From an uncultured Bacilli bacterium (GTDB taxonomy: Bacteria; Bacillota_I; Bacilli_A; RFN20; CAG-826), in assembly GCA_944375905.1 (NCBI GenBank), contig CALWAS010000003.1, forward strand, positions 1 through 51,886: a DNA stretch of 51,886 nt, read 5' to 3'. The notes under the pieces were generated by a model. It was not told the origin of the DNA. It did no database searches and worked only from the letters and a program-made list of their open reading frames with translations. Below, piece by piece: positions 23,924 to 32,737 of the stretch; positions within the stretch are counted from its first letter, which is position 1, and every line of letters starts with the position of its first letter. Position numbers and translations under genes: made by a program.

Positions 23924-26902
23924 TCAATCTTCGACTAGGGCGTAGCCGTCCGGCAAGAAGAGGGCTTCGCCCTTTTCCTTTCGCTCGAAGACAATCGAAC
24001 GCGTGCCGCCTTCGATCGGGATCTCGAAGCGGCACGGGATCCCGGCCGTTTTTCCCTTTCGTCGATGGACGATCCTGCGCGCTTCGTCGACGAGGTAAAT
24101 GCCGGTTAGGCACTCGAGGACGATATTCGCGGCAAAGGAAGCGAATCCGTGGGTCAAAGAGGCGTAATACGAATCGTATTCCCATAGAGTTCCGGTCCGA
24201 AGGGCCATCTTGCCGAAATAGAGGCGAGCCTCTCTCAGGACCCGCGCGAATTCGCCCTCCTCGAGAAGGGACGAAAGCCGGAGGTAATAGCCGATGAACA
24301 TGTTGGCCGGGAATACTTCTTCCTCGGCAATCGAGGGGTCGCGGTTCGGCCCAAGCAGGCCGAAGACCCGTTCGAAAAGGGAAGGATCCTTCTCTTTCGA
24401 GGAAAAGCCGAAGTGGAAGGCATAGTATTGCGTTACCTCGCTAACGCGTCCCGTCAGCCGGAGAGCGCCCTTTTCGTCTCGCTTGGCATTGTCGTTCCAC
24501 CACTTTCCGTCATAGCCGAGGGAGGAAACGGCCTTCCTTAGTTCCGACGCCCTTTCTTTGAGATGGCCCAAGCGTTCTGGGTAAAGCTCGACGAGAGCTT
24601 CTAGCATCGCGCAGTAGAGCATGTTGGTCGGGAAATTGACCCCACGGGTGCTTTCAAGGTCGTTCGCGTGGCTCCATTCGACGAAAACGACGCCGTCGAG
24701 ATCCTCAAGGAAGCCCTCGGGGTCCTTGAACGACTCGCACCACTCAAGAAAGGGAACGATCTTGCGATAGGCGCCATCGAGATCGACGGTCCTTTCGTTC
24801 CTTTTCTTGGCCTCGAGGAGTTCAAGCACATAGAACATCGGCCAATTTGGAATGTAGCCTTGATCGCCGTAATCGCTCGGATGGCACATCGGGATCATCT
24901 TCTCCGGCTGGTCGCCCTGATTGACATAGTGGGCATAGTCGTCGAGAAACGCCCTTTCGACTGCGTTTTCGCCGGTGAAGAGATATTCGGCGCGGCCCGT
25001 GAAGTAGGTATCGCACAGCCAACCGGCCCTTTCTCTCGAGGGGCAATCCATCAAGACATCGACCGCGCATTGTCTAAACGACTCGCGGGCAGACGTCACG
25101 ATGGAGGCAAGCAATGCATCCTCGATTTCGAACCCAAAGCGACCGGAATCCGGATTTTCAAGGGCAATGAGAGAGAACGAGTCGTCCGAGATGTCGACCC
25201 ATCCATCCTCGCAGAGGACGCGGAAATACTTGCCGCTCACCGGAAGGAAACCGACAAGATCGTAGGTTCCGGGAGTCAACTCATAATGGATGACATTGTG
25301 GGTACCGTTTCGCTTGAAGTCGATGCCGATCGGCCCGGGCGAGTCCGACGTGTCGGCTTCGTCGAAGGCAATGTCGATGCGGCTGCTCGCATAAACCTTG
25401 AGCTTCAGTTTGGGGAATCCGGTCTTGCTTCCATCGAGCGCGAAGGTCGCGAAATCGCCTTTCGCCAACCAATGCTTCCTTTCCCCGAGCTCGTAGACGC
25501 ACTGGGAAAGATAGTCGCTGGGAGCGACCTCCCACTCCTCCTTGGGATACATCCCGAGGAAAGGAGCGTGCATCGAACGGTCGTCGTAGAGGGGCAATGT
25601 TGGGTCGAGGCGGAATTTTCCGCCCTCGCAAAGGCGGCCGCGGCTTTCTTGATACGACGGATAATGGGTTCTTCTCTCGAAGAGGTCCTTTTTCCCAAAG
25701 GGAGAAAGGCGGCTTGGAACAAGAGGGATCTTTTTCTTTGGCGAGCGAAGGGCGGAATAGGCATCGTACGAAATCCGATAAGACTCGGAAAAAGCCCGTT
25801 GGTAAGAGAAACGGGCAACTTTCTCAATGCGGAACGGCGAAGCGAAAACGCGGGAAGAAACGCCGCTTTTAGCGATGATTTTTCCATTCCGGTCATAAAT
25901 TCGGTAGAAGACGAATGGGCGCTCGTTTACCCTTTCGTAGCCTTTCGCGTTGCTTCCGGTCAAAAAGACCGAGAGACGCTTGGGCCCGTGCGGAAGCAAG
26001 GCCTCGTCGACATAGAACCGGGACTTCGCCCCCCGTTCCGGCCCGTAAAGAAGGAACTCTCCGTCGAGGAAGCATTGATATTCGCTCGCCCCGGCGATCT
26101 CCAAGAAGGCCGCATCGTCCGGAAGGTCCTCCACTAGAAGGAGCGAGCCGTTCATCGTCTCGCTTTTTTCCCTCAGGTAGAATCCTTCTTCCTTCCTCGA
26201 GCAAGAAGGATAGGGACGGAAATTCTCAAACGTGACGGCATCGCTTCCCTTGAGGGCGATTTCGAGCTGCTCTTCGTTCCTGATGGTCCAGGAAAGGACT
26301 TTCCCGCCCTTTTCCCGATAGGAACGGATCTTCTCATCCTGGAGGAGCGGATAAGCCACGTCCAGGAAATCGCAATTTCCGATGTCGCTTTCGCTAAGAG
26401 AGGCGAGTTCGTCGCCTCCTATGAGAAGCCCGATCGGCTCCTTTCCCTTGCCATAGGCGAAAAGCGCTTCCTTGTTGAAGGAAATGACGGCCGCGGGTCC
26501 TATGTAACGCGAGATGGCATCCCGGACTTTGGAAGCGAGCTCACGCCCGTTCCCCCCGTAGGCCTTCAGCTCGATGACAATCGGGACTCGGCCATCGACC
26601 ATTGCGAGCAGTTCCTCGAGCCGGAGAAGGGGCGAGCCGTCGGGGAGGGAATATCCCTCTATTTCGGCATCCCCCATCTTTTCGATGAGCCCGGGAACCC
26701 CGGCCTGATAGACGAGGTCATGGTCGTGGTTAAGAAAAAGGGATCCGTCCTTTGAGAGATGGACGTCGGTCTCGAAGGGATATCCCCACTCGACAGCCAG
26801 CCGAAAAGACAATGGCGAATTTTGGTAGGTCAGCGGGCCGTGAAGCCCCCGATGGGCAACCCCGTGCTTCGCGAAAACGGAAAATAAGGATGAAACTTCC
26901 AT
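23924..26902 (-). CDS. GDPD domain fused to a GH78-like alpha-L-rhamnosidase
   Basis: This 992-residue cytoplasmic protein has no signal peptide. Residues 1 to about 245 form a complete GDPD domain: His 17 and Arg 18 in VAHRG, Glu 44 and Asp 46 in FETDVHLS, His 59 in NHDHDL, and Glu 111 and Lys 113 in IELK. A beta-sandwich region (about 250-600) leads to an (alpha/alpha)6 barrel with the GH78-type motif DCPSRERAGWLCD (Glu 624) and a likely base in GTLWEYD (Glu 908). One polypeptide could thus remove glycerophosphate and rhamnose from the same imported fragment. It converges with the GDPD lipoprotein gene (17 nt apart). The ATG has GGAGG 7 nt upstream; a TATACT lies at 26922-26927 (minus strand). 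Confidence 0.85.
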   Translation of the reverse strand: MEVSSLFSVFAKHGVAHRGLHGPLTYQNSPLSFRLAVEWGYPFETDVHLSKDGSLFLNHDHDLVYQAGVPGLIEKMGDAEIEGYSLPDGSPLLRLEELLAMVDGRVPIVIELKAYGGNGRELASKVRDAISRYIGPAAVISFNKEALFAYGKGKEPIGLLIGGDELASLSESDIGNCDFLDVAYPLLQDEKIRSYREKGGKVLSWTIRNEEQLEIALKGSDAVTFENFRPYPSCSRKEEGFYLREKSETMNGSLLLVEDLPDDAAFLEIAGASEYQCFLDGEFLLYGPERGAKSRFYVDEALLPHGPKRLSVFLTGSNAKGYERVNERPFVFYRIYDRNGKIIAKSGVSSRVFASPFRIEKVARFSYQRAFSESYRISYDAYSALRSPKKKIPLVPSRLSPFGKKDLFERRTHYPSYQESRGRLCEGGKFRLDPTLPLYDDRSMHAPFLGMYPKEEWEVAPSDYLSQCVYELGERKHWLAKGDFATFALDGSKTGFPKLKLKVYASSRIDIAFDEADTSDSPGPIGIDFKRNGTHNVIHYELTPGTYDLVGFLPVSGKYFRVLCEDGWVDISDDSFSLIALENPDSGRFGFEIEDALLASIVTSARESFRQCAVDVLMDCPSRERAGWLCDTYFTGRAEYLFTGENAVERAFLDDYAHYVNQGDQPEKMIPMCHPSDYGDQGYIPNWPMFYVLELLEAKKRNERTVDLDGAYRKIVPFLEWCESFKDPEGFLEDLDGVVFVEWSHANDLESTRGVNFPTNMLYCAMLEALVELYPERLGHLKERASELRKAVSSLGYDGKWWNDNAKRDEKGALRLTGRVSEVTQYYAFHFGFSSKEKDPSLFERVFGLLGPNRDPSIAEEEVFPANMFIGYYLRLSSLLEEGEFARVLREARLYFGKMALRTGTLWEYDSYYASLTHGFASFAANIVLECLTGIYLVDEARRIVHRRKGKTAGIPCRFEIPIEGGTRSIVFERKEKGEALFLPDGYALVED

Positions 26903-27001
26903 GTCGATCCTCCGACGCTAAGTATAAATTAGCGCGAGTTGGGCCAATCAAGGGCGCGGAAAGTCGCAAAATGCGCAAACATCCGATCTTGGCGGCCTTG
27001 A

Positions 27002-27036
27002 TTGACATATTAATACAGTTAATACAATAATTAGCC
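27002..27036 (+). promoter_or_regulatory. Promoter and direct-repeat operator of the GntR cassette
   Basis: TTGACA (27002-27007) is followed by TACAAT (27023-27028, 15-nt spacing) or AATAAT (27026-27031, 18-nt spacing). Two direct copies of TTAATACA (27010-27017 and 27019-27026) fill the spacer and cover the -10 region, as expected for an autoregulatory GntR site. The GTG start at 27037 lies about where transcription would begin, and no ribosome site is seen, so a leaderless message is possible. Confidence 0.5.
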
Positions 27037-27384
27037 GTGATTTCTCCGATGGAACTGCCTGGAACCGGCCCAATCTATGAACGGCTTTGCGCTTTCTATC
27101 GGCGTTTGATCGAGCTCGGGGCCTACCAAGAAGGGAGCTTTCTTCCTTCGGCCCGTGAAGTCGCCGCGAACTTCGGAATCAATCCCAATACCGCGGCCCG
27201 GGCCCTTCGTTCGCTCGAAGATGACGGATATGTGGTGGCCATAGAGCGCAAAGGCTATATGGTCAGGAGAAAGGGCAACGCTTCCGGGCGCGAAGCGCGC
27301 CTTCGTGCCCTTTTGGCCGAAATCGTCAAGGAAGGCTATTCAATCGAAGAGATCGGGGCCGCCCTCAAGGAGGAAGGAAAATGA
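27037..27384 (+). CDS. GntR-family regulator, YtrA subfamily
   Basis: This short regulator of 115 residues has a winged helix of the GntR type: PIYERLCAFYRRLIELGAY, then LPSAREVAANFGINPNTAARALRSLEDDGYVVAIERKGYMV. Only a short helical C-terminus for dimerisation follows, as in YtrA, with no effector-binding domain. Such genes usually stand first in operons of ABC exporters and repress them. Here the ATPase gene overlaps its end by 4 nt. The start is a GTG at 27037; an ATG four codons later is possible but also lacks a ribosome site. Confidence 0.9.
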   Translation: MISPMELPGTGPIYERLCAFYRRLIELGAYQEGSFLPSAREVAANFGINPNTAARALRSLEDDGYVVAIERKGYMVRRKGNASGREARLRALLAEIVKEGYSIEEIGAALKEEGK

Positions 27385-28262
27385 TCGTCGAAGCGAAATC
27401 GATAAGCAAACGGCTTGGCGAAACGAGAGCCATCGATGGCCTTTCGTTCGTCCTCACCGACGGAATCGTCGGCCTCGTCGGGAAAAACGGCGCCGGGAAA
27501 AGCACTCTTCTCCGCTGTCTCGCCGGCGTCTATCAGCTTGACGCCGGGGAACTGCTTTGCGATGGTGTGCCAATCGGCCTTTCCAGGCCCGCAGAGGGCA
27601 CGTTCTTCTTGCCAGACGACCCCTATTGCCCAAAGGGCCTGAGTCTCAAGGGGCTCTACCGTTTCCTTTCCTGCCATTACGCCCTCGACTATTCCGCAAT
27701 CCGGGACATGGCCATGGAATTCGGCTTGCCGACAGACAAGCCGATTTCCTCTTTTTCAAAAGGCATGAAACGGCAGGCGTACCTAGCGGCTGCCCTCTCC
27801 GTCGACAGCCGCTTGCTTCTACTCGACGAGGCCTTCGACGGGCTCGATCCATTGGCTTTGGAGAAGATCAAGTCGAGGATCGTCGAACGTTTCGTCGGAA
27901 AAGACAGGCTCGTCATCATCGCAAGCCACAACATCGTTTCCCTCGAGCGGCTATCCGATACCTTCCTTTTGATCGACAAGGGCCGCCTTTCCGACAAAGG
28001 GGCAAGCGAGGAAATCGCCCACGGTCTCACGAAGATCCAGGCCGTTTTCTCGGTCCCCGTTTCCGAAAGCGACATCGAGTCCCTCGGAATCGACGTGATC
28101 GGCTTCCGTTCGCAGGGGGCCATGGCCGAATTCCTCACGCACGACGAAAGCTCCATCGATAAGCTCAAGGGCCGCTTCGCTCCGCCTTACATCGAGAAAG
28201 TTCCCCTCACGTCGACGGAGATAATCGCCCATGCCATGGCGGAAGGAGAAAAGCATGAATAG
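27381..28262 (+). CDS. ABC transporter ATP-binding protein (exporter type)
   Basis: This 293-residue ATPase has Walker A GKNGAGKSTLL, a signature of the SFSKGMKRQ form, Walker B LLLLDEAFDGLD and the switch His in ASHN. The C-terminal about 80 residues resemble the extra domain of YtrB/BcrA-like ATPases. It is the middle gene of a regulator-ATPase-permease cassette; its stop overlaps the permease start by 8 nt. Cassettes of this type often respond to cell-wall antibiotics in Bacillota (established for YtrA systems). The substrate here is unknown. Confidence 0.9.
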   Translation: MIVEAKSISKRLGETRAIDGLSFVLTDGIVGLVGKNGAGKSTLLRCLAGVYQLDAGELLCDGVPIGLSRPAEGTFFLPDDPYCPKGLSLKGLYRFLSCHYALDYSAIRDMAMEFGLPTDKPISSFSKGMKRQAYLAAALSVDSRLLLLDEAFDGLDPLALEKIKSRIVERFVGKDRLVIIASHNIVSLERLSDTFLLIDKGRLSDKGASEEIAHGLTKIQAVFSVPVSESDIESLGIDVIGFRSQGAMAEFLTHDESSIDKLKGRFAPPYIEKVPLTSTEIIAHAMAEGEKHE

Positions 28263-29337
28263 GAAATACCTTCTTTTCGAAGCGCGAAGATGGCTCGGAT
28301 TCGTCATCGTCTACTTTGCCCTGTTGTCCGCCGTCGTTCTCCTTTTCGCCTCCGTCTCCTACGTATCCGTCTACGGAACGGTCCAGCCGTCGAACGTCGA
28401 CGGGACGACGATAAATTCAATTGCCATTGCCTTTTCCGTCATCATGGCGATGCTTACCTTCTCCTATCGTTACGACCGGAAATCGAGCGATTATTACCTT
28501 TCGATCGGGGAGAAGCGCGATCGCCTTTTCATTGCCCGTTATCTCGTCTCGCTCGTTTATCTCATCGTCCCCTATGTTATCGTCTCGCTTCTTTTCTACC
28601 TTGTCCTCTACTGCCGCGGCGCCGTCCTCGACTACGGCCTTGGATTCCTTTCGATCCTCTTCGGCATCGTGATCATCGCCGCAAGCTATCTCGTCTCCTG
28701 CTTTCCCTTTTCGCGGGGCAAGACCTACTTCGAGGGTTTCTTCTACTTTTTCGTCATGATGGCGATCCTGCAGCTTGGCCTTCTGCCCCTTTCCTTCTTC
28801 GTCGGGGCGCTTGTCAAAAGCGATGCCTTCATGGAAGTTTGCCTTAAGGCCGTCGAGTACGCGCCGAGCCTCGCACTCGGCCCGGCCTTATTTTCCGAGC
28901 TGTTTGCCAATGACATTGCCAAGGCCGCTGTCACGGACACTCTGCTTAAGGCGCTTGGCGAATCCGATGCCTTCCTTGCCGTTTTCTCCACCTATGTCGC
29001 TACGTATGCCGTCCTTCCAATCGCCGCCACGGTTTACGTCTACCTTGCCAGGGAACCCTCGGGCGAGAAGATGGGCCGCCCGAGCAAGGGCCCGAGCTTC
29101 GAACGATACAGCTACCATTTCCTAATGGGGACGGCAGCTTTCATCCTTGGATGTTTTTGCTATTTCTTCGTATATCTTTCGATTCTCCTATTCGTCGTCT
29201 ACTGCGTCGTCTACTACGCCGTCGCTTCCCTCTACGCCCGAACCTTCAAAGTATCGCTATGGGATCTTTACGGTTACGCTTTCTCGCTCGTCGCGATGGC
29301 ATCGGGCATCGTCCTCGCGGCCATCGCTGCCGTCTGA
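28255..29337 (+). CDS. ABC transporter membrane subunit
   Basis: This 360-residue hydrophobic protein has about eight predicted membrane helices, for example WLGFVIVYFALLSAVVLLF and the PYVIVSLLFYLVLY stretch. The ATG at 28255 overlaps the ATPase gene and follows GGAAGGAGAA. There is no recognisable domain outside the membrane. As the partner of the preceding ATPase, it should form an export or sensing complex. The fold resembles the ABC-2 class by general layout only. Confidence 0.8.
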   Translation: MNRKYLLFEARRWLGFVIVYFALLSAVVLLFASVSYVSVYGTVQPSNVDGTTINSIAIAFSVIMAMLTFSYRYDRKSSDYYLSIGEKRDRLFIARYLVSLVYLIVPYVIVSLLFYLVLYCRGAVLDYGLGFLSILFGIVIIAASYLVSCFPFSRGKTYFEGFFYFFVMMAILQLGLLPLSFFVGALVKSDAFMEVCLKAVEYAPSLALGPALFSELFANDIAKAAVTDTLLKALGESDAFLAVFSTYVATYAVLPIAATVYVYLAREPSGEKMGRPSKGPSFERYSYHFLMGTAAFILGCFCYFFVYLSILLFVVYCVVYYAVASLYARTFKVSLWDLYGYAFSLVAMASGIVLAAIAAV

Positions 29338-29367
29338 AAATGTCTCCTTGATGGAGAGGAATAACGC

Positions 29368-29386
29368 TATAATCACCTCCGGAGGT
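29368..29386 (+). promoter_or_regulatory. -10 box and self-complementary ribosome site of the next gene
   Basis: TATAAT (29368-29373) is followed directly by ACCTCCGGAGGT (29375-29386), a perfect 12-base palindrome that contains the ribosome site GGAGG for the ATG at 29394. No good -35 box is seen at normal spacing. If the transcript starts a few bases before or within the palindrome, its ends could affect translation. Confidence 0.4.
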
Positions 29387-29393
29387 AGCAAAA

Positions 29394-29972
29394 ATGGCTT
29401 CATCGTCCAATAAGGTCCGGAAAGTGACTTTCGCCCAAATCATGTTCCTCGTCGCAGGGCTATTCCTACTCATCAAGTACCTGCTCGAGAACACCCCGTC
29501 CACGAGCGATTTATTCCAGTTCATCGTCTCGATCTTCGTCCTCATCGTTCTCGTCGGCTTCTACGTGCTTTTCGTCTTCGGCTTGCCGGGATTCAATAGC
29601 CCCTGGAAGGCCCTGGCTCCCTCGGTCCTGATCCTGGCCGTCTGCGGCGAGTACTCCCTCAATTTCGGAAATGCCGACGTCAATAGCATCCTCTCGGGAA
29701 TCGGGTCGATGCTTTGGATCCTCATCCTCGTCTCCATCTTCGTCTTCGTTTTCCTTCCCAAGAAGTGGCTTGGGATGACCGGGGGAATCGCTTCCATCGT
29801 CTATGGGGCGTTCGTCGTCGTTTCCTACATCGTCATGACGATCATCGGCTTGGTAAACGATGGCAAGTTCGACCTGAACCAGTTCTTCAAGGCCATTCTA
29901 TTGGCCGCCGGCCTCATCCTCATCGGAACCGGCCTCATCATTGGTCTCAAGCGTCGCGACTGGATAAAGTAA
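29394..29972 (+). CDS. Membrane protein of unknown function, six helices
   Basis: This 192-residue protein is nearly all membrane: about six hydrophobic helices separated by very short loops, with LGMTGGIASIVYGAFVV and LAAGLILIGTGLIIGL near the end, and a basic tail (KRRDWIK). No family is recognised. It follows the ABC cassette by 56 nt with its own possible -10 box and good ribosome site. It ends at a strong terminator that it shares with the converging beta-phosphoglucomutase gene. Confidence 0.7.
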   Translation: MASSSNKVRKVTFAQIMFLVAGLFLLIKYLLENTPSTSDLFQFIVSIFVLIVLVGFYVLFVFGLPGFNSPWKALAPSVLILAVCGEYSLNFGNADVNSILSGIGSMLWILILVSIFVFVFLPKKWLGMTGGIASIVYGAFVVVSYIVMTIIGLVNDGKFDLNQFFKAILLAAGLILIGTGLIIGLKRRDWIK

Positions 29973-29981
29973 AAGACAGCA

Positions 29982-30010
29982 AAAGACCCCGGGGAACCGG
30001 GGTCTTTTTT
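29982..30010. terminator. Bidirectional terminator
   Basis: The stem GACCCCGG / CCGGGGTC has a GGAA loop, with an A-rich flank (AAAA) on one side and TTTTTT on the other. It can serve both the membrane protein gene from the left and pgmB from the right. Confidence 0.85.
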
Positions 30011-30037
30011 CGTTATCGCCAGCAAAAAGCGGCTATT

Positions 30038-30688
30038 TCATTCTTTTTCGATCGGCTTGAAGATGGAAAGGAGATCGACGAGGGAAGCGATTTTCCTATC
30101 GGCCCGGTAATAGGAAGCGGCCCCTCCGATCCCGACGGCCAGGAAGCCGCCGGCCTTCGCCGCGTCGATGCCGGCCTCGGCGTCTTCGACCACCGCTCCT
30201 TCGCTCGGGTCGATGTCGATGAGCTTCGCGGCAAGGAGGAAGACTTCCGGATTGGGCTTGCTGTGGGTTATCTGGTTTCCATCCGCGACGGCGTCGAAGA
30301 AGGAACCAAGCCCGATCTTCTCGAGGATGAGGGGCGTGTTCTTCGAAGAAGAGCCGACGGCTAGCTTATAGCCGCGGGAACGGAGTTCCTCGAGAGCCTC
30401 TCGATCGGCTTCCTCGACGTCGCTTGGCGATAAACGCGAAAGCAATCCCCGGTAGATCTCGTTCTTTTTGGTGGCAAGGGCCAGTTTCTCTTCCTCGTCG
30501 TATTGGCGGGATGCCCTTTCGAGGATGATGTCGAGGCTTGCCATCCTCGACACCCCGCGAAGGCGGTCGTTGATCTTCTCGTCGAAGTAGATTCCCTCTT
30601 GGTCGGCAATCGCCTTCCAGGCTTCGTAATGGAAGCGGTCGGTCGAGACGATGACGCCGTCGAGGTCGAACACTATTCCTTTGATCAT
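30038..30688 (-). CDS. pgmB: Beta-phosphoglucomutase
   Basis: This cytoplasmic HAD-family enzyme of 216 residues converts beta-D-glucose 1-phosphate to glucose 6-phosphate. Motif I is DLDGVI with nucleophile Asp 8, motif II GSSSKN, the Lys is in SKPNPEVF, and motif IV is VVEDAEAG. The cap-domain loop RLRGVSR matches the substrate-specificity loop of PgmB. It follows two GH65 phosphorylase genes (3-nt gap), which release beta-glucose 1-phosphate, so the three form one pathway. It is the last gene of the importer operon. Confidence 0.95.
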   Translation of the reverse strand: MIKGIVFDLDGVIVSTDRFHYEAWKAIADQEGIYFDEKINDRLRGVSRMASLDIILERASRQYDEEEKLALATKKNEIYRGLLSRLSPSDVEEADREALEELRSRGYKLAVGSSSKNTPLILEKIGLGSFFDAVADGNQITHSKPNPEVFLLAAKLIDIDPSEGAVVEDAEAGIDAAKAGGFLAVGIGGAASYYRADRKIASLVDLLSIFKPIEKE

Positions 30689-30691
30689 GAT

Positions 30692-32737
30692 TCATTTCCT
30701 TTCGAAGGAAGCGCGATGGCGTTTCCCTTTGGCGTAGTAGTTGACGCGGATGGAAGCGATTTCCTTCGGCAGGCGCGGGAAGAAGGCGATTCTCTCCCCC
30801 TCCATCCGGGCTCCGAGGAAGCCATTGAAGAGGATGAGAAAGGATCCCGACAGGGAAGCCGGGTGGCTTCCGGCGATCTTGATGCCGCCGGCAAAGCGCT
30901 TGCCGCCTCCGACGAGGTCGATCCGCGCCGAGGAAAGATAGTGCCCATAGGCTTCTTCCTCCTTGCCGATGAGCGCGGCGAGGATCCCGAACATGACGTG
31001 GGAAAGCGAGGAACCGTGCTCGGTATAGGGCAGGTAGAATTCGTAGTTGGCTTTCAATACCTCGAAAGGAAAACGCTCGGGGTAGATAGCCAATAGGGCC
31101 ACGACGTCGGCTTGCTTGTTGACCCTCGTCGGGGCGGCGTATTTGCCCCAATAGTCGTCGGGGTCTTCCAGGCGCTTGGCCAGTTCCTTGGGGAGGATGT
31201 CCTCACGCTCGTAGAAGCCGGAGAATTGCTCGATGATGCCTCTTTCGTCCGGCTTCGGAAGGTAAATACGCGAGAGAAAGTCCCGGATCTCCCTTTCGCT
31301 TATCCCCCGGGCGGAAAAGGCCCCGTCGATCGATAAGCCAGCCGCCTTCAAATCGGAAAGGACATCCTCGAAGGCAAAGGCGATCTGGTAGTTGGTGAAC
31401 GCGTTGTCGTCGACGCGTTCGTGATACTCGTCGGGGCCGACGACATCGAGGAAATGGAAGAGCCCGTCTTCCTTTTCCGAGGCATAGGAACGGTAGAAAC
31501 GGAAGACTTCGGCGATGACGTCCACCGCTCCTTGACCAAAGAGCGAAGAGTCGCCCGTCGAACGGTAGTAGGATGAAAAGGCCTTGACGATATCCGCGGA
31601 AATGTGAATGGCCTTGTCCGCGAAATACGTGCGAATGCCCTTCCCCGTCTTGCGGTCGGTGACGTTATATAGCGAGCAGCGCTCGACGCCGTCTTCCTGG
31701 CTTTCCCAGGCGTAGAAGGCGCCTTGATAGCCGAAGCGTTCAGCTTTCTTGAGGGCACCCGGCAACGTCTTGATCCGATAAAGGAGAAGGCTCCGGGCCT
31801 CATCGGGCTCGAGGAGAAGGAAATAGGGAAGCATGAACATCTCGCTGTCCCAGAAGGCCGCGCCTTTGTAGACTTGCCCGGAAACCCCGCGGGCGGGAAT
31901 GGAGGCGATGCGCGAATAGTCGCTCAGGACCGACATCCGGTAGGCGCTGTCGTAAAGCCCCTCCAGGAATGGCGATTCGCCATCGGCTTTCGGGAAGAAG
32001 AAGCCAAAGCGGCGCTTCCGCTCGGAAACGTGATCCCAATAGCCGTCTTCGTAGGAAATAAACCTTTCCATCGGCCTTTCATCGTCCACGAGGGCCTCGG
32101 CTGCCCTTTCGAAGAAGACGATTTCCCCCCTTTTGACCTCGCCTTCCCAATCGGCAAGCGGAGTGCCTTCGGAAACGGAAGGCTTGAGTCCTTGAAGACC
32201 GGCGATTTTCAGGCTCACCTTGGCCTTTCTTCCCTCGTTGCTCGTTCCTTCCAGCGAAAGGGGCGAAGAGGAGGCCGCGAGCGAAACATAATGGGGACCG
32301 TTGATGTCGTGCGGGTCCTTTTCGATCTCAAAGCGAAGCGAAAGCCGTCCGGTTTTCTTTGCCCGGAAGCGGCTTTTGGCGAAAAGGAGCGTGTCGACGG
32401 AGGAAGAAAGGAACCTTTCCTCGAAATAGACGCCCTCCTTCCACTCGGCCCGAAGGCGAAGGACGGCCCTCCGGTAATCGAGATTCCAGCTCAGCCGCGC
32501 CTTCGAGAAAGCGATCTCCCTTCCGTCAAAGCGAACGCGGAGTCGAAGGGGATCGAACAGGTTCAAGGATTCCCTCCACTTGTCGCCGCATTGGTCGTAG
32601 ACCCCGACGAGGTGAAATCCACCGTCCTCGTCCGGGAGGCTGCCTTCGTAGCCGAGATGTCCGTTTCCAAGCAGGAAGAGCTCGCGATAGGAATCGTCGT
32701 ATCCCTCTCGGGACAGTTTAAATAGAGAGCGTTCCAT
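30692..32737 (-). CDS. GH65 disaccharide phosphorylase, second copy
   Basis: This 681-residue enzyme of the maltose/kojibiose/trehalose phosphorylase family splits an alpha-glucoside with phosphate, giving beta-glucose 1-phosphate. The general acid is Glu 437 in GPDEYHERVDDNAYTN, and the phosphate site is HGSSLSHVMFGI. There is no signal peptide. The true start is the ATG at 32737, overlapping the previous gene by 20 nt; upstream in-frame sequence belongs to that gene's other frame. It is shorter than its neighbour and quite diverged, so the two probably act on different linkages. Candidates are kojibiose, nigerose, maltose, or 3-O-alpha-glucosyl-L-rhamnose, an activity known in GH65. Confidence 0.9.
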   Translation of the reverse strand: MERSLFKLSREGYDDSYRELFLLGNGHLGYEGSLPDEDGGFHLVGVYDQCGDKWRESLNLFDPLRLRVRFDGREIAFSKARLSWNLDYRRAVLRLRAEWKEGVYFEERFLSSSVDTLLFAKSRFRAKKTGRLSLRFEIEKDPHDINGPHYVSLAASSSPLSLEGTSNEGRKAKVSLKIAGLQGLKPSVSEGTPLADWEGEVKRGEIVFFERAAEALVDDERPMERFISYEDGYWDHVSERKRRFGFFFPKADGESPFLEGLYDSAYRMSVLSDYSRIASIPARGVSGQVYKGAAFWDSEMFMLPYFLLLEPDEARSLLLYRIKTLPGALKKAERFGYQGAFYAWESQEDGVERCSLYNVTDRKTGKGIRTYFADKAIHISADIVKAFSSYYRSTGDSSLFGQGAVDVIAEVFRFYRSYASEKEDGLFHFLDVVGPDEYHERVDDNAFTNYQIAFAFEDVLSDLKAAGLSIDGAFSARGISEREIRDFLSRIYLPKPDERGIIEQFSGFYEREDILPKELAKRLEDPDDYWGKYAAPTRVNKQADVVALLAIYPERFPFEVLKANYEFYLPYTEHGSSLSHVMFGILAALIGKEEEAYGHYLSSARIDLVGGGKRFAGGIKIAGSHPASLSGSFLILFNGFLGARMEGERIAFFPRLPKEIASIRVNYYAKGKRHRASFERK

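Noticed and set aside
22011-26902. Reading the two GDPD proteins as ordinary phospholipid (GlpQ/UgpQ) enzymes
   Set aside because: No glycerol-3-phosphate transporter, glpK or glpD is nearby, one domain is fused to a rhamnosidase, and both lie beside the rhamnose operon and regulator. The lipid role is not excluded but is less likely.
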